A program made the translations under genes and the position numbers. Positions 24,799 through 33,186 of a stretch of DNA of 64,000 nucleotides are shown piece after piece. The notes beneath the pieces were generated by a model. The model made no database searches, was not told the DNA's origin, and worked only from the letters and a program-made list of their open reading frames with translations. Origin of the DNA: Bradyrhizobium sp. 4 (lineage in GTDB: Bacteria; Pseudomonadota; Alphaproteobacteria; Rhizobiales; Xanthobacteraceae); NCBI RefSeq assembly GCF_023100905.1, contig NZ_CP064686.1, forward strand, positions 4,712,001-4,776,000. The letters are read 5' to 3'. Each line of letters begins with the position of its first letter. Positions within the stretch are counted from its first letter, which is position 1.

Positions 24799-26331
24799 TC
24801 ACAACGGCAAATTGTCGTGCTTCTTCGCCGGCGTTTCCACCTTCTTGTCCTTCAGCATCGACAGCGCCCGCGCGATCCGCTTCCGCGTCGAGTGCGGCAT
24901 GATGACGTCGTCGATGTAGCCGCGCTCGGCCGCGATGAAGGGCGACAGGAAGCGGTCTTCGTATTCCTTGGTACGCGCGGCGATCTTGTCGGGGTCGCCG
25001 ATGTCGGCGCGGAAGATGATTTCGACCGCGCCCTTGGCGCCCATCACCGCGATCTGGGCGGTCGGCCAGGCATAGTTCATGTCGGCACCGATCTCCTTGG
25101 AGGCCATGACGTCGAAGGCGCCGCCATAGGCCTTGCGGGTGATGATGGTGACCAGCGGCACGGTGCACTGCGAATAGGCGAACAGCAGTTTCGCGCCGTG
25201 CTTGATCAGGCCGCCATATTCCTGCGCGGTGCCCGGCAGGAAGCCCGGCACGTCGACGAAGGTGACGATCGGGATGTTGAAGGCATCGCAGAAGCGGACG
25301 AAGCGCGCCGCCTTCCGAGAAGCGTCGCTGTCGAGCACGCCGGCGAGCACCATCGGCTGGTTGGCGACGAAGCCGACGGTGCGGCCGGCGATGCGGCCGA
25401 AGCCGGTGACGATGTTCTTGGCAAAGGCGTCCGCGATCTCGAAGAAGTCGCCCTCGTCCACGACCTTCAGGATCAGCTCCTTCATGTCGTAGGGCTTGTT
25501 CGGATTGTCGGGGATCAGCGTGTCGAGCGACATGTCGACCCGGCCGATGTCGTCGAAACTCGGCCATTCCGGCACGCCGTCCGTGTTGTTGGATGGCAGG
25601 AAGTCGATCAGGCGCCGCATCTGCAACAGCGTCTCGACGTCGTTCTCGAAGGCGCCGTCGGCGATCGAGGAGCGCGTGGCATGCACCGAGGCGCCGCCGA
25701 GCTCTTCCGCCGTGACGACCTCATTGGTGACGGTCTTCACCACGTCCGGGCCGGTGACAAACATGTAGCTGGTGTTCTTCACCATGAAGATGAAGTCGGT
25801 CATCGCCGGCGAATAGACGTCGCCGCCGGCGCAGGGGCCCATGATGACGGAGATCTGCGGGATCACGCCGGAGGCAAGCACGTTGCGACGGAACACGTAG
25901 GAATAGCCGGCGAGCGCCGCGACGCCCTCCTGGATGCGGGCGCCACCGGCGTCATAAAGGCCGATGATGGGCGCCCGCGCCTTCATCGCCATGTCCTGGA
26001 GCTTTGTGATCTTCAGCGCGTGCGTTTCCGACAGCGATCCGCCGAACACGGTGAAGTCCTTGGCGAAGACAAACGTCTTGCGGCCGTTGACGGTGCCCCA
26101 GCCGGTGACGACGCCGTCGCCGGGCACCTTGTTCTTCTCCATGCCGAACTCGGTGGAGCGGTGCTCGACGAACATGTCGAATTCCTCGAACGATCCCTTG
26201 TCGAGCAAGAGCTCGATGCGCTCGCGCGCGGTCAGCTTGCCGCGGGCGTGCTGCGCCTCGATGCGCTTCTCGCCGCCGCCGAGCTTTGCGCCGGCGCGAC
26301 GGTCTTCAAGGGCGTCCAGGATATTCTTCAT
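24799..26331 (-). CDS. pccB: Propionyl-CoA carboxylase beta subunit (carboxyltransferase)
   Basis: A 510-residue carboxyltransferase with two crotonase-like domains. The N-terminal half has VVTGWGTVNGRKTFVFAKDF and the acyl-CoA site GGARIQEGV; the carboxybiotin site is in FVDVPGFLPGTAQEYGG of the C-terminal half. It transfers CO2 from biotin to propionyl-CoA (or a related acyl-CoA), giving methylmalonyl-CoA. The length is the family norm. No biotin carboxylase (pccA) gene is adjacent, so its partner is elsewhere. ATG at 26331. Confidence 0.93.
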   Translation of the reverse strand: MKNILDALEDRRAGAKLGGGEKRIEAQHARGKLTARERIELLLDKGSFEEFDMFVEHRSTEFGMEKNKVPGDGVVTGWGTVNGRKTFVFAKDFTVFGGSLSETHALKITKLQDMAMKARAPIIGLYDAGGARIQEGVAALAGYSYVFRRNVLASGVIPQISVIMGPCAGGDVYSPAMTDFIFMVKNTSYMFVTGPDVVKTVTNEVVTAEELGGASVHATRSSIADGAFENDVETLLQMRRLIDFLPSNNTDGVPEWPSFDDIGRVDMSLDTLIPDNPNKPYDMKELILKVVDEGDFFEIADAFAKNIVTGFGRIAGRTVGFVANQPMVLAGVLDSDASRKAARFVRFCDAFNIPIVTFVDVPGFLPGTAQEYGGLIKHGAKLLFAYSQCTVPLVTIITRKAYGGAFDVMASKEIGADMNYAWPTAQIAVMGAKGAVEIIFRADIGDPDKIAARTKEYEDRFLSPFIAAERGYIDDVIMPHSTRKRIARALSMLKDKKVETPAKKHDNLPL

Positions 26332-26480
26332 TTGCTCCCGCCAGTTCTTAGCCTAAATGCGATTGCCGGGGGTTCTAACACGGCATTTTGCGGGCCGGGA
26401 AGCGGCTTTCGGTCCCGCAGGGCTGCCTTGCCGCAGCGGGAAAGCGCAAGGAATTTCAAAGTTTTGCCTGGGAGACGAGC

Positions 26481-26885
26481 ATGACCGAAGGAGCGGCCGA
26501 GACCGGCGCGGCGACGGGCGGCGTCAACATCCTGCTGCGGCTGGAGGGCCTGACCCTGTTTGTGGGGATGGTGATGCTCTACTGGGCCTGGGACGGCTCA
26601 TGGCTGGTGTTCGCACTGCTGTTCTTCGTCCCCGATCTCAGCTTCTTGGCATACCTGTCGGACGCCAAACTCGGCGCGATGGTCTACAACGCCGCCCACA
26701 GCTACATGGCGCCAGTCGCGCTGCTGACGCTCGGCTTCGGCCTCGCCTCGCCGCTCACCCTGTCCATCGCCTTGATCTGGCTCGCCCATATCGGCATCGA
26801 CCGGGCGCTGGGCTATGGCCTGAAATATTCGGCCGGGTTCGGCTTCACCCATCTCGGCCGGATCGGCCGGCAGAAGGATACCTGA
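26481..26885 (+). CDS. DUF4260 membrane protein
   Basis: A 134-residue protein of the DUF4260 family, with about four hydrophobic helices. Residues 18-33 (LEGLTLFVGMVMLYWA) begin the membrane part. FVPDLSFLAYL, YNAAHSYMAP and the end GLKYSAGFGFTHLGRIGRQK are family landmarks, as in YndL-like proteins. The start at ATG 26481 is preceded by GGGAGACGAGC. The in-frame codons upstream (from 26388) are not typical. Function is unknown, probably at the inner membrane. Confidence 0.85.
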   Translation: MTEGAAETGAATGGVNILLRLEGLTLFVGMVMLYWAWDGSWLVFALLFFVPDLSFLAYLSDAKLGAMVYNAAHSYMAPVALLTLGFGLASPLTLSIALIWLAHIGIDRALGYGLKYSAGFGFTHLGRIGRQKDT

Positions 26886-27025
26886 CGCAGTTGCAAATCT
26901 GGCCCTGCCCGGTTGACCGGGCGCGGCGATTCAGGCTTGCTCCAGGCTTGCGATCAGGCGCCGAATGTTGCGTGAGCTCAGTCGGTACGGCGGCGGTCAT
27001 CATTTCCGGCTGCAAGCATCACCTC

Positions 27026-27619
27026 ATGTCCGCGACGGTCGTTCCACTGCCGCCGAACCCATCGTCCGAAACCACCGACTTCCTGCGCCGCATGGCCAGC
27101 ATGGTGTCGGGGCGGAACGGCGAGATGCTGTTGCGCGCGGCCGCGCTGATCGAGTCGCTGACGCAACGGGCGATGTCGGCGGAACGCCTCTATCACCGGG
27201 AGCACGAAGAGAACTCGCGCAACCGCGAGCTGCGCGAGGCCGGTGAGATGGCGTCCGACGCCATGGTCAAGCAAATCGACGGGCTGCGCAGCCAGCTTGC
27301 CGAGGTCACCGCGGCCGCGGCGGCCGAGCGCGCAACATTCGATGCCGAGCGCGGCAACCTGCTCGGCCTGATGCAGCAGGCCGAGAGCCATATCGGCCAG
27401 CTCACAAGCGAGCTGGAGACGCTGCACGCCTCGGTCGACAGCTTCAACGAGACCGCAATCTCCGTGCCGATCGAGGTGCTGCGGCTGGCGCGCACCCAGT
27501 TCGATTTCCTCTCCGCCGGCTTTGCCCGCAAGGGCGACGTCATCTCGCAGGCGATGAGCGAGATTGGCGGTTTTGCGATCGACCAGGCGCTGACGGTGAA
27601 GAAGGCCGATCCCGCCTGA
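27026..27619 (+). CDS. Hypothetical coiled-coil protein
   Basis: A 197-residue protein with no membrane segment. Residues 30-150 are rich in Ala/Glu/Gln/Arg and show coiled-coil periodicity (EHEENSRNRELREAGEMA, then IDGLRSQLAEVTAAAAAE and QLTSELETLHASVDSF). A globular tail has PIEVLRLARTQFDFLSAGF. I do not recognise the family. Start ATG 27026 is chosen, since the upstream in-frame region overlaps the end of the DUF4260 gene and looks non-coding. Confidence 0.68.
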   Translation: MSATVVPLPPNPSSETTDFLRRMASMVSGRNGEMLLRAAALIESLTQRAMSAERLYHREHEENSRNRELREAGEMASDAMVKQIDGLRSQLAEVTAAAAAERATFDAERGNLLGLMQQAESHIGQLTSELETLHASVDSFNETAISVPIEVLRLARTQFDFLSAGFARKGDVISQAMSEIGGFAIDQALTVKKADPA

Positions 27620-27698
27620 GGCGAACCGCCGGCTTGCGTCAATTTGACAGCGCGCAGGCCTGTTGTTCTACTCACTGAAAATCACGGGGGAGGATCCG

Positions 27699-28694
27699 AT
27701 GCCGACGGCATTCCGCGTCGCCATGGCGCTCTGCATTTCAACGCTGTTCGTCGGCATCGGCGCCAACGCGCAATCGCTTCCCAGGGAAGTCGCCACCCGC
27801 GCCGAGATCTACCCGATCCCCTCGCTCACCCTCTCCGACCAGCAATTCCTCAGCGGTGATGCTGCGGCCGGAAAGCCGGTGACGGTCGCCGGCGAATTCC
27901 GCGTGGCGCAAGGCAGCGGAAAACTCCCCGTCGTGGTGCTGATGCACGGCTCGAGCGGCGTCGGCGCCACCACCGAGGCCTGGGTGCACGCGTTCAACGC
28001 CATGGGCATCTCGACTTTCGTGATCGACGGCTTTACCGGCCGCGGGCTGACGGTGGTGGGGCCGAACCAGGCCCTGCTCGGCCGGCTCAACCTCGTCATC
28101 GACATCTACCGCTCGCTGGAGATCCTCGCAAAACATCCCCGCGTCGATCCTGATCGCATCGTGCTGATGGGCTTCTCACGCGGCGGACAGGCGACGCTCT
28201 ATGCGAGCCTCAACCGCTTCCACAAGCTCTGGAACAAGTCCGGCATCCAGTTCGCCGCCTACATTCCGTTCTATCCCGACTGCTCGACGACCTATCAGAA
28301 CGACACGGACATCGCCGCGCGCCCGATCCGCATCTTCCACGGCACGCCCGACGACTACAATCCCGTGAAGAGCTGCAAGGCTTTCGTCGAGCGACTCAAG
28401 ACGGCTGGCCGCGACGTGGTGCTGACGGAATACCCCGACAGCGCGCACGGCTTCGACAGCGGGCTGCTCGGCGTCAATACGGTTGCCGTATCAACAGGTG
28501 CGCAGACCGTGCGCAACTGCCAGATCCGCGAAGGCGACGGCGGAGTCTTGATGAATGGCGATACGAAAGCGCCGTTCACCTACCAGGACGCTTGCGTCGA
28601 GCTCAATCCGCATGTCGGCGGCAATCCAACGACTGCTGCCGAGTCGCGCAAGGCCGTGGTGGAGTTTTTGCAGGCGCTGTTCAAGTTGGGTTAG
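27699..28694 (+). CDS. Exported dienelactone hydrolase-like protein
   Basis: A 331-residue alpha/beta hydrolase with a signal peptide to about residue 25 (IGANAQS). The core is that of dienelactone hydrolase but the nucleophile is Ser160 in GFSRGG rather than Cys, so esterase activity is more likely. The oxyanion region is VVVLMHGSSGVG, and YPDSAHGFDSG near 255 supplies the His. GGGGGAGG lies six bases before the ATG at 27699. Cys residues at DCSTTYQND and VKSCKAF may form a disulphide in the periplasm. Confidence 0.88.
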   Translation: MPTAFRVAMALCISTLFVGIGANAQSLPREVATRAEIYPIPSLTLSDQQFLSGDAAAGKPVTVAGEFRVAQGSGKLPVVVLMHGSSGVGATTEAWVHAFNAMGISTFVIDGFTGRGLTVVGPNQALLGRLNLVIDIYRSLEILAKHPRVDPDRIVLMGFSRGGQATLYASLNRFHKLWNKSGIQFAAYIPFYPDCSTTYQNDTDIAARPIRIFHGTPDDYNPVKSCKAFVERLKTAGRDVVLTEYPDSAHGFDSGLLGVNTVAVSTGAQTVRNCQIREGDGGVLMNGDTKAPFTYQDACVELNPHVGGNPTTAAESRKAVVEFLQALFKLG

Positions 28695-28740
28695 CGCTGG
28701 GAAGCAGCTCGGCCTTGGGAGCCGGCGTCGGCGCCCCATA

Positions 28741-28833
28741 CTCCGTCATTGCGAGCGAAGCGAAGCAATCCAGAATCTCGCCGCGGAGGCAATCTGGATT
28801 GCGTCGTCGCAAGGGCTCCTCGCAATGACGGAG
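28741..28833. repeat. Dispersed palindrome, third copy of the 11895 family
   Basis: CTCCGTCATTGCGAG starts the element near 28741 and its complement ends it at 28832. The central part has GCGAAGCAATCCAGAATC on the left and AATCTGGATTGCG on the right. The stop of the carboxymuconolactone-like gene lies two bases beyond the element, so it could serve as its 3' hairpin. Confidence 0.8.
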
Positions 28834-28834
28834 G

Positions 28835-29491
28835 CTACGGCTCGCCCGGCTTGAACGGCTCCTGCTTGTCCGGCGGCACGGTCTCCTCCGCCGTTGTCAG
28901 CAGCATCGCGACCATCACGTAATTGCCGGCGACTGCGGTGAGGTCGACAATCTGCTGGTCGTTGAAGACCTTCTTCGCGCGCGCATAGGTTTCGTCGCCG
29001 ATCTTCTTCGTCGTGGTGAGCTCGGTGACGAAGTCGTACACGACGGCCTCGTCCTCGGCCATGTTCGCAGGCCGCTTATTCGCCTTGAGCTCCGCGATGA
29101 TCTCGGGCGACAGACCCGCCTTCGCCGCGAGCGGCGCATGGGCGTACCACTCCACCTGGGAACGCCATTGCCGCCCGATGATCAGGATCGCGAACTCGTT
29201 GAGTTTTGTCGGGACCGAGGTCTCCCAGCGCAGATAGTGGAACAGGTCGAACAGGCGCTGGCCGAGCACCGGGCTGCGGATCATCGGATTGTAGGGACCG
29301 CCGATGCCGACGCTCGAGACCTTCATGATCTGCTCGCCGAGCGGTTTCTGCTTGGCGTCGAGCTGGTCCATGGTGAGCTGCGGAAAGCGCGGCTCCTTGC
29401 TGGTGGCGGGCGCTGCAAACATCGTGGCGGCGAGCCAGCCGCCCGCCGCGGCGAGTGTGAGCGACGACAGCCAGAGTGGCGTTGAGTTCAT
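28835..29491 (-). CDS. Carboxymuconolactone decarboxylase family protein, exported
   Basis: A 218-residue protein. Residues 1-27 form a hydrophobic signal or anchor segment ending AAPATS. The family core begins about residue 80 with LFHYLRWETSVPTKLNEFA and has EWYAHAPLAAKAGL. The CxxC of AhpD-type peroxidases is not present, so it belongs to the hydrolase-like branch without peroxidatic Cys. The Glu-Trp-Tyr-x-His positions are typical of the decarboxylase. Its reaction in the cell envelope is unknown. The class D beta-lactamase-like gene lies 61 bases upstream on the same strand. Confidence 0.87.
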   Translation of the reverse strand: MNSTPLWLSSLTLAAAGGWLAATMFAAPATSKEPRFPQLTMDQLDAKQKPLGEQIMKVSSVGIGGPYNPMIRSPVLGQRLFDLFHYLRWETSVPTKLNEFAILIIGRQWRSQVEWYAHAPLAAKAGLSPEIIAELKANKRPANMAEDEAVVYDFVTELTTTKKIGDETYARAKKVFNDQQIVDLTAVAGNYVMVAMLLTTAEETVPPDKQEPFKPGEP

Positions 29492-29552
29492 GTTGTCCTC
29501 CCGGTTTTTCTTGACCGGGGGATGCTAGTCGAGCAACACCAGCGTGATAGCG

Positions 29553-30371
29553 CTAGATCGCGCCGATCTCGGCAAGGCAGGCTTGCGTCAGGGGCATGCG
29601 CTCGCCGACCAGACGCGGCTCCTTGCAGTCCATATTGAGCGCGAACACGGTGTGCGCTTCGCCCTTCTCGGCCCAGCCCACCATCCAGCCCAGCGACGGC
29701 TCGCCGCGCTCGGCGCCAAGCAGCCCGGACTTGGCGCGAATGACGCTATCGCCGACCTTGGTCACCGGCAGGATGTCAGCGACAAGATCCTGACTGCGCT
29801 TCGAAATCGGCAGCGCGCGGCGGCGCAGCCTGTCGACGAAATCGACCTGCTCGACCGGATCGATGCGCAAGGCGCCGGTGAGCCAGAACTGGTCGATGCC
29901 GCCGCCGATGTCGCGATTGCCGTAGTCGAACAGATCGACATACTTCTGCATGCGCTCTTGTCCGATCCGGCGTGCGATCTCCTGATAGACCGGCACCGCG
30001 CTGACGAGAATCGCGCTGCGCAGCGTGTGGTCCTTGTTCCAGGCCTCGATCGGACGCTTCACGCCGTCCCAAGGAAATACGTCCTTGTCGGGGTCAGTGA
30101 CGACGCCAGTTTCGAGCGCGATCAGCGAGTTCGGAATCTTGAAGGTCGAAGCCGGCAGCTTCGCCTCGCCCGAACGCTCCTTGTCGCTGGCGACGACCAG
30201 ATAGTCCTCGACCTTGTAGCCGACAAACGTCCCGGCCGTGCCGAGGTCGGTGAAGCGCTTTGCGAGGCTGTCACGGATCTCGTTGCGCGGCGGCGCGACA
30301 TGGGCGAATGCACGCGCTGGCAAAGCGGCAGCTGCGGCGAGAAGGCCGAGGGTGGAACGGCGGGTGAGCAC
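29553..30371 (-). CDS. Class D beta-lactamase-like protein
   Basis: A 272-residue exported serine beta-lactamase of class D. The signal peptide is MLTRRSTLGLLAAAAALPARAFA. Active-site motifs are in the expected order: Ser75-Thr-Phe-Lys78, Ser124-Ala-Val126, Tyr150-Gly-Asn152 and Lys214-Ser-Gly216. The first is carboxylated at Lys in the family. KSG replaces the usual KTG, a variant seen in some class D enzymes. The motif GWMVGWAE follows. It should hydrolyse penicillins in the periplasm, with unknown spectrum. The start is GTG. No regulator gene such as blaR is beside it. Confidence 0.9.
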   Translation of the reverse strand: MLTRRSTLGLLAAAAALPARAFAHVAPPRNEIRDSLAKRFTDLGTAGTFVGYKVEDYLVVASDKERSGEAKLPASTFKIPNSLIALETGVVTDPDKDVFPWDGVKRPIEAWNKDHTLRSAILVSAVPVYQEIARRIGQERMQKYVDLFDYGNRDIGGGIDQFWLTGALRIDPVEQVDFVDRLRRRALPISKRSQDLVADILPVTKVGDSVIRAKSGLLGAERGEPSLGWMVGWAEKGEAHTVFALNMDCKEPRLVGERMPLTQACLAEIGAI

Positions 30372-30440
30372 TGGCGGTGTCCGTTACGCGATGACGATGG
30401 CCGCGACCATGCAGCCGCTATCGTGGTGAAACGATGACGG

Positions 30441-30701
30441 CTACCGCTTGCCCGACAGCCGCAGCACGAACACCAGCACTTCGGCGACGGCCTTGTAGAG
30501 GTCGGGTGGGATCTCCTCGCCGAGTTCGACCTTGGACAGCGCGCCGGCCAGGATCTCGTTCTCCTCGATCGGGATGTCGTTGGCCTTGGCGATCTCGACG
30601 ATCTTTTCGCCGATGGTGCCCTTGCCCTTGGCGACGACGACAGGCGCGTTGCTGCCCTTCTCGTAATGGAGCGCAATCGCAAGCTTCGACGGATCGCTCA
30701 T
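30441..30701 (-). CDS. FlhB C-terminal domain-like protein (FlhX type)
   Basis: An 86-residue soluble protein homologous only to the C-terminal cytoplasmic domain of the FlhB/YscU export switch. It carries LAIALHYEKGSNAPVVVAKG and the helix IPIEENEILAGALSKVELG, which match the FlhB-CC half made after NPTH autocleavage. The NPTH site and all transmembrane helices of FlhB are absent. The start overlaps the FliK-like stop by four bases. Small FlhB-tail proteins (FlhX, YlqH) can partly replace FlhB-C in other bacteria; here the role is inferred. Confidence 0.82.
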   Translation of the reverse strand: MSDPSKLAIALHYEKGSNAPVVVAKGKGTIGEKIVEIAKANDIPIEENEILAGALSKVELGEEIPPDLYKAVAEVLVFVLRLSGKR

Positions 30702-32296
30702 GTGGCGCGATCCAGGAAGTGGCCGGCGCGGGCCGGAGTGGGCTGCGGCGGGGTGCCATCGCGAACCAGGATGTCGCCGGGCTTGAGCTCGGCCCTGGTC
30801 AGGGCCTGGTTGAGCTCGCCGATTCCGGCGCGAAGCTGCTGTGCGGTCGTCGGCCGCTCCGCCCACATCCGCACGAAGGTCTTGTCACCGTTCAGCGTAA
30901 TCAAAGCGTGCACGGGGCCGGCTGGCTCGACATTGAGTGTAAAGCGCGCACGCCAGGCGCGCCTGGCGGGATCGGCGGATTCATTGCCGCCGTCGCGCGA
31001 GATCTCGAACTGCGCCATTGCAGTGCCCTGCGGCGTTGCGAACGGAATCTCGAAATTCCACTGCGGCACAGTCGGATCGATCCTGTGACCGCTGGCGTCG
31101 GTGCGATCGGGGAGCGAAGCGACCTGGAGCAAGGTCTGCCGCGCGAGGGCGGCATCGGTGTCGTCGAGCAGGCGATGCACGGTCGCGGCAAGCGGCGTAT
31201 CCGGTGCGAGTGACGGCGAGGCAATGGATTGCGGCGACGGCAATGCGCCGCGAACCGGCGGGGGCGTTGCGCGCGCGGCGGCTTCAAAAACATGTCCGTC
31301 GGGCACGGCCTTGTTCGAGCCCGGCAAGTTACCCGTCATGCGCGGCAGATCTTGCGTGATCTCTTGCAGGAGGCTCGCGACAAGGCCTGCGGTCATGGTC
31401 CGCGGCATCGCGGCCTGCGGCGCGCCGCCAGCGGCGTCCGCCAACACAGAGGCTGCGAGATTGGCGCTACGCGGCGGTTGGGCGATCCCGGGTTCGGTTG
31501 ACGGCGTTGCGGCCTGTGCAGCCTGCGTCTGCGCGGCAGCGACCCGCGGTGTCGCCACGGTGCCAGCTGGAAGGGCGGCACCTTGCGCCTGTGGCGCGGT
31601 GGCCTCGAGCGTCGTCAGCGTCTGGCGCAGCACCAGCAGCGCGGCTTTCAAATCCGGCATCGTTCCGGAGGACGGAGTCGCGCCTGCGGCGAGCGAGGCT
31701 TCGAGGAGCAGCCCGGACTTCTGGAAAGCGGACTCGATGTCGCCGCCTTCGAGTCCGGTGTTGAGCGGCGTCTGCTGCGCCAGCACGCCCAGCATCGCCT
31801 GCTTCAGCCCCGCCGGAAGATCGCTGCCGGTGACGACCGCGGCCAGATTGGCGAACAGCGGCGCCTGGCTGCCTTGCTTCGTCACGGCCTCGGTCGAGGC
31901 TTCTGTGACGGCGACCTGCTCGGTCGGTGTGAGGGCATTGCGGGCCGCGCCCGCTGACGGCACTAGCGGCGGGCTGTCCACCAGCGAGGCCGCAGCCGGC
32001 GTCAACGTGACCTGATCGGCGGCCGCCTCGCCTGCCCCGCCCATGACGGCGAGCCGGATGGTGCCGCCGTTCTGCGACACCGCAAGCTGGAGATTTTGGC
32101 CTGGTGTCAGCGCCACCTCTGACATCACATCCATCGAGAGGTTGGCGATCGCGATCCGCACCAGATTATCGGCGAGCACGTTGACCACTCGGGCGTGGAC
32201 CACGCTGCCGGCCTGCAGCACAAGATCGGGCGTCGCCGCGTCAGCAACAGGGCTGGCGGCACTGACGGGAAGAATCGAGCTTATCGGCGTCGGCAT
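30698..32296 (-). CDS. Flagellar hook-length control protein FliK-like
   Basis: A 532-residue protein. About 400 N-terminal residues are low-complexity Ala/Pro/Thr/Gln-rich, typical of the ruler part of FliK. The C-terminal 130 residues have WNFEIPFATPQGTAMAQFEI and ALITLNGDKTFVRMWAERP, the hook-length control domain that interacts with FlhB-C. The end overlaps the FlhB-tail gene by four bases, so the two are translated together. No other flagellar gene lies in the window, so this pair is away from a main flagellar locus. A type III secretion or second flagellum role is possible. Confidence 0.84.
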   Translation of the reverse strand: MPTPISSILPVSAASPVADAATPDLVLQAGSVVHARVVNVLADNLVRIAIANLSMDVMSEVALTPGQNLQLAVSQNGGTIRLAVMGGAGEAAADQVTLTPAAASLVDSPPLVPSAGAARNALTPTEQVAVTEASTEAVTKQGSQAPLFANLAAVVTGSDLPAGLKQAMLGVLAQQTPLNTGLEGGDIESAFQKSGLLLEASLAAGATPSSGTMPDLKAALLVLRQTLTTLEATAPQAQGAALPAGTVATPRVAAAQTQAAQAATPSTEPGIAQPPRSANLAASVLADAAGGAPQAAMPRTMTAGLVASLLQEITQDLPRMTGNLPGSNKAVPDGHVFEAAARATPPPVRGALPSPQSIASPSLAPDTPLAATVHRLLDDTDAALARQTLLQVASLPDRTDASGHRIDPTVPQWNFEIPFATPQGTAMAQFEISRDGGNESADPARRAWRARFTLNVEPAGPVHALITLNGDKTFVRMWAERPTTAQQLRAGIGELNQALTRAELKPGDILVRDGTPPQPTPARAGHFLDRAT

Positions 32297-32352
32297 CGTG
32301 GGGCCCAGGGAACGCTGGCCCCCACCCTAAGGCCGCCCTCGTAAACCTCTCG

Positions 32353-33147
32353 TTAAGGACCTTTGGCCGCAGGCGGCTTCACAGCGGCCAAAACCGCCAC
32401 GGCAGCCTCGAAATCCCGCAGGCGGGCGGCGCGGCGGCCGGCCGCTTCTTCGTCCACGCCCCATTTCTCGGCGTTCCAGTCCTCATCAACATAGGCTGCC
32501 GCCCAAACCTGGTCGGCGTCGCGCACGCCATGGGCAAGCGCCAGCGCCAGCAGCGCCGAGCCGGTCAGGGTGGTGATCACGTGGAGGGCGGCGACCGACC
32601 AGGCGTCCCCTGGCAAGGCCCCACGCGCGGCCCGAAGCGCCTCATCCGGCTGCGTCACATACATGACGCCTTCGGACAGGATGAAGTGCGCCCCCAGCGT
32701 CTCCGCGGCCCAGAACAGCACGGGATCCCAATGCGCGGCTTCGCGGGCGACAAGCCCCTCGGGATGGCCGGCGCGATAGAACAGCAGATCGGACTGGAGG
32801 TATTTTGCAAGGTCGTCCGTGACGAGATCGACGCGGTCGACGACGCCCTCGACGACGCTGTTGGCGATCCGCGTCAGCGGCATGGTCATGGGCTTGATCG
32901 TCTCGTCCTGATCCGCCCACTCCGCAGCCACTGCGTCGGCCAGCGCGCGCGAAGGGATGATCACCTGGCGGCCGGACGGCGTGCGGATCGGCTTGCCATC
33001 GAGGGTGATGGCAAAGCCGCCCTCAGCCTCAGAGACCCCCACCTCCTTGTAGAAGCGCTTGCGCAACGGCACGCGCGCGGCCTGGCGGACCAACTCCTGC
33101 GGATCAAGCGGGGATCGCCCCGCAGCTTCATCAAACAATTCGCGCAT
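32353..33147 (-). CDS. ATP12 family F1-ATPase assembly chaperone
   Basis: A 264-residue soluble protein of the ATP12 family, which in mitochondria binds the alpha subunit during assembly of F1. It begins MRELFDEAAGRSPLDP and contains RKRFYKEVGVSEAEGGFAI and LDGKPIRTPSGRQVIIPS. The ATG at 33147 is chosen over a TTG at 33186 that lies directly on the RluA stop. The bacterial role, proposed by homology, is assembly of ATP synthase alpha subunits. It is downstream of the pseudouridine synthase gene on the same strand. Confidence 0.9.
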   Translation of the reverse strand: MRELFDEAAGRSPLDPQELVRQAARVPLRKRFYKEVGVSEAEGGFAITLDGKPIRTPSGRQVIIPSRALADAVAAEWADQDETIKPMTMPLTRIANSVVEGVVDRVDLVTDDLAKYLQSDLLFYRAGHPEGLVAREAAHWDPVLFWAAETLGAHFILSEGVMYVTQPDEALRAARGALPGDAWSVAALHVITTLTGSALLALALAHGVRDADQVWAAAYVDEDWNAEKWGVDEEAAGRRAARLRDFEAAVAVLAAVKPPAAKGP

Positions 33148-33186
33148 CTCGTTCCGGTCCCTGCCCTTCCGCTGCCGCCCTTTCAA

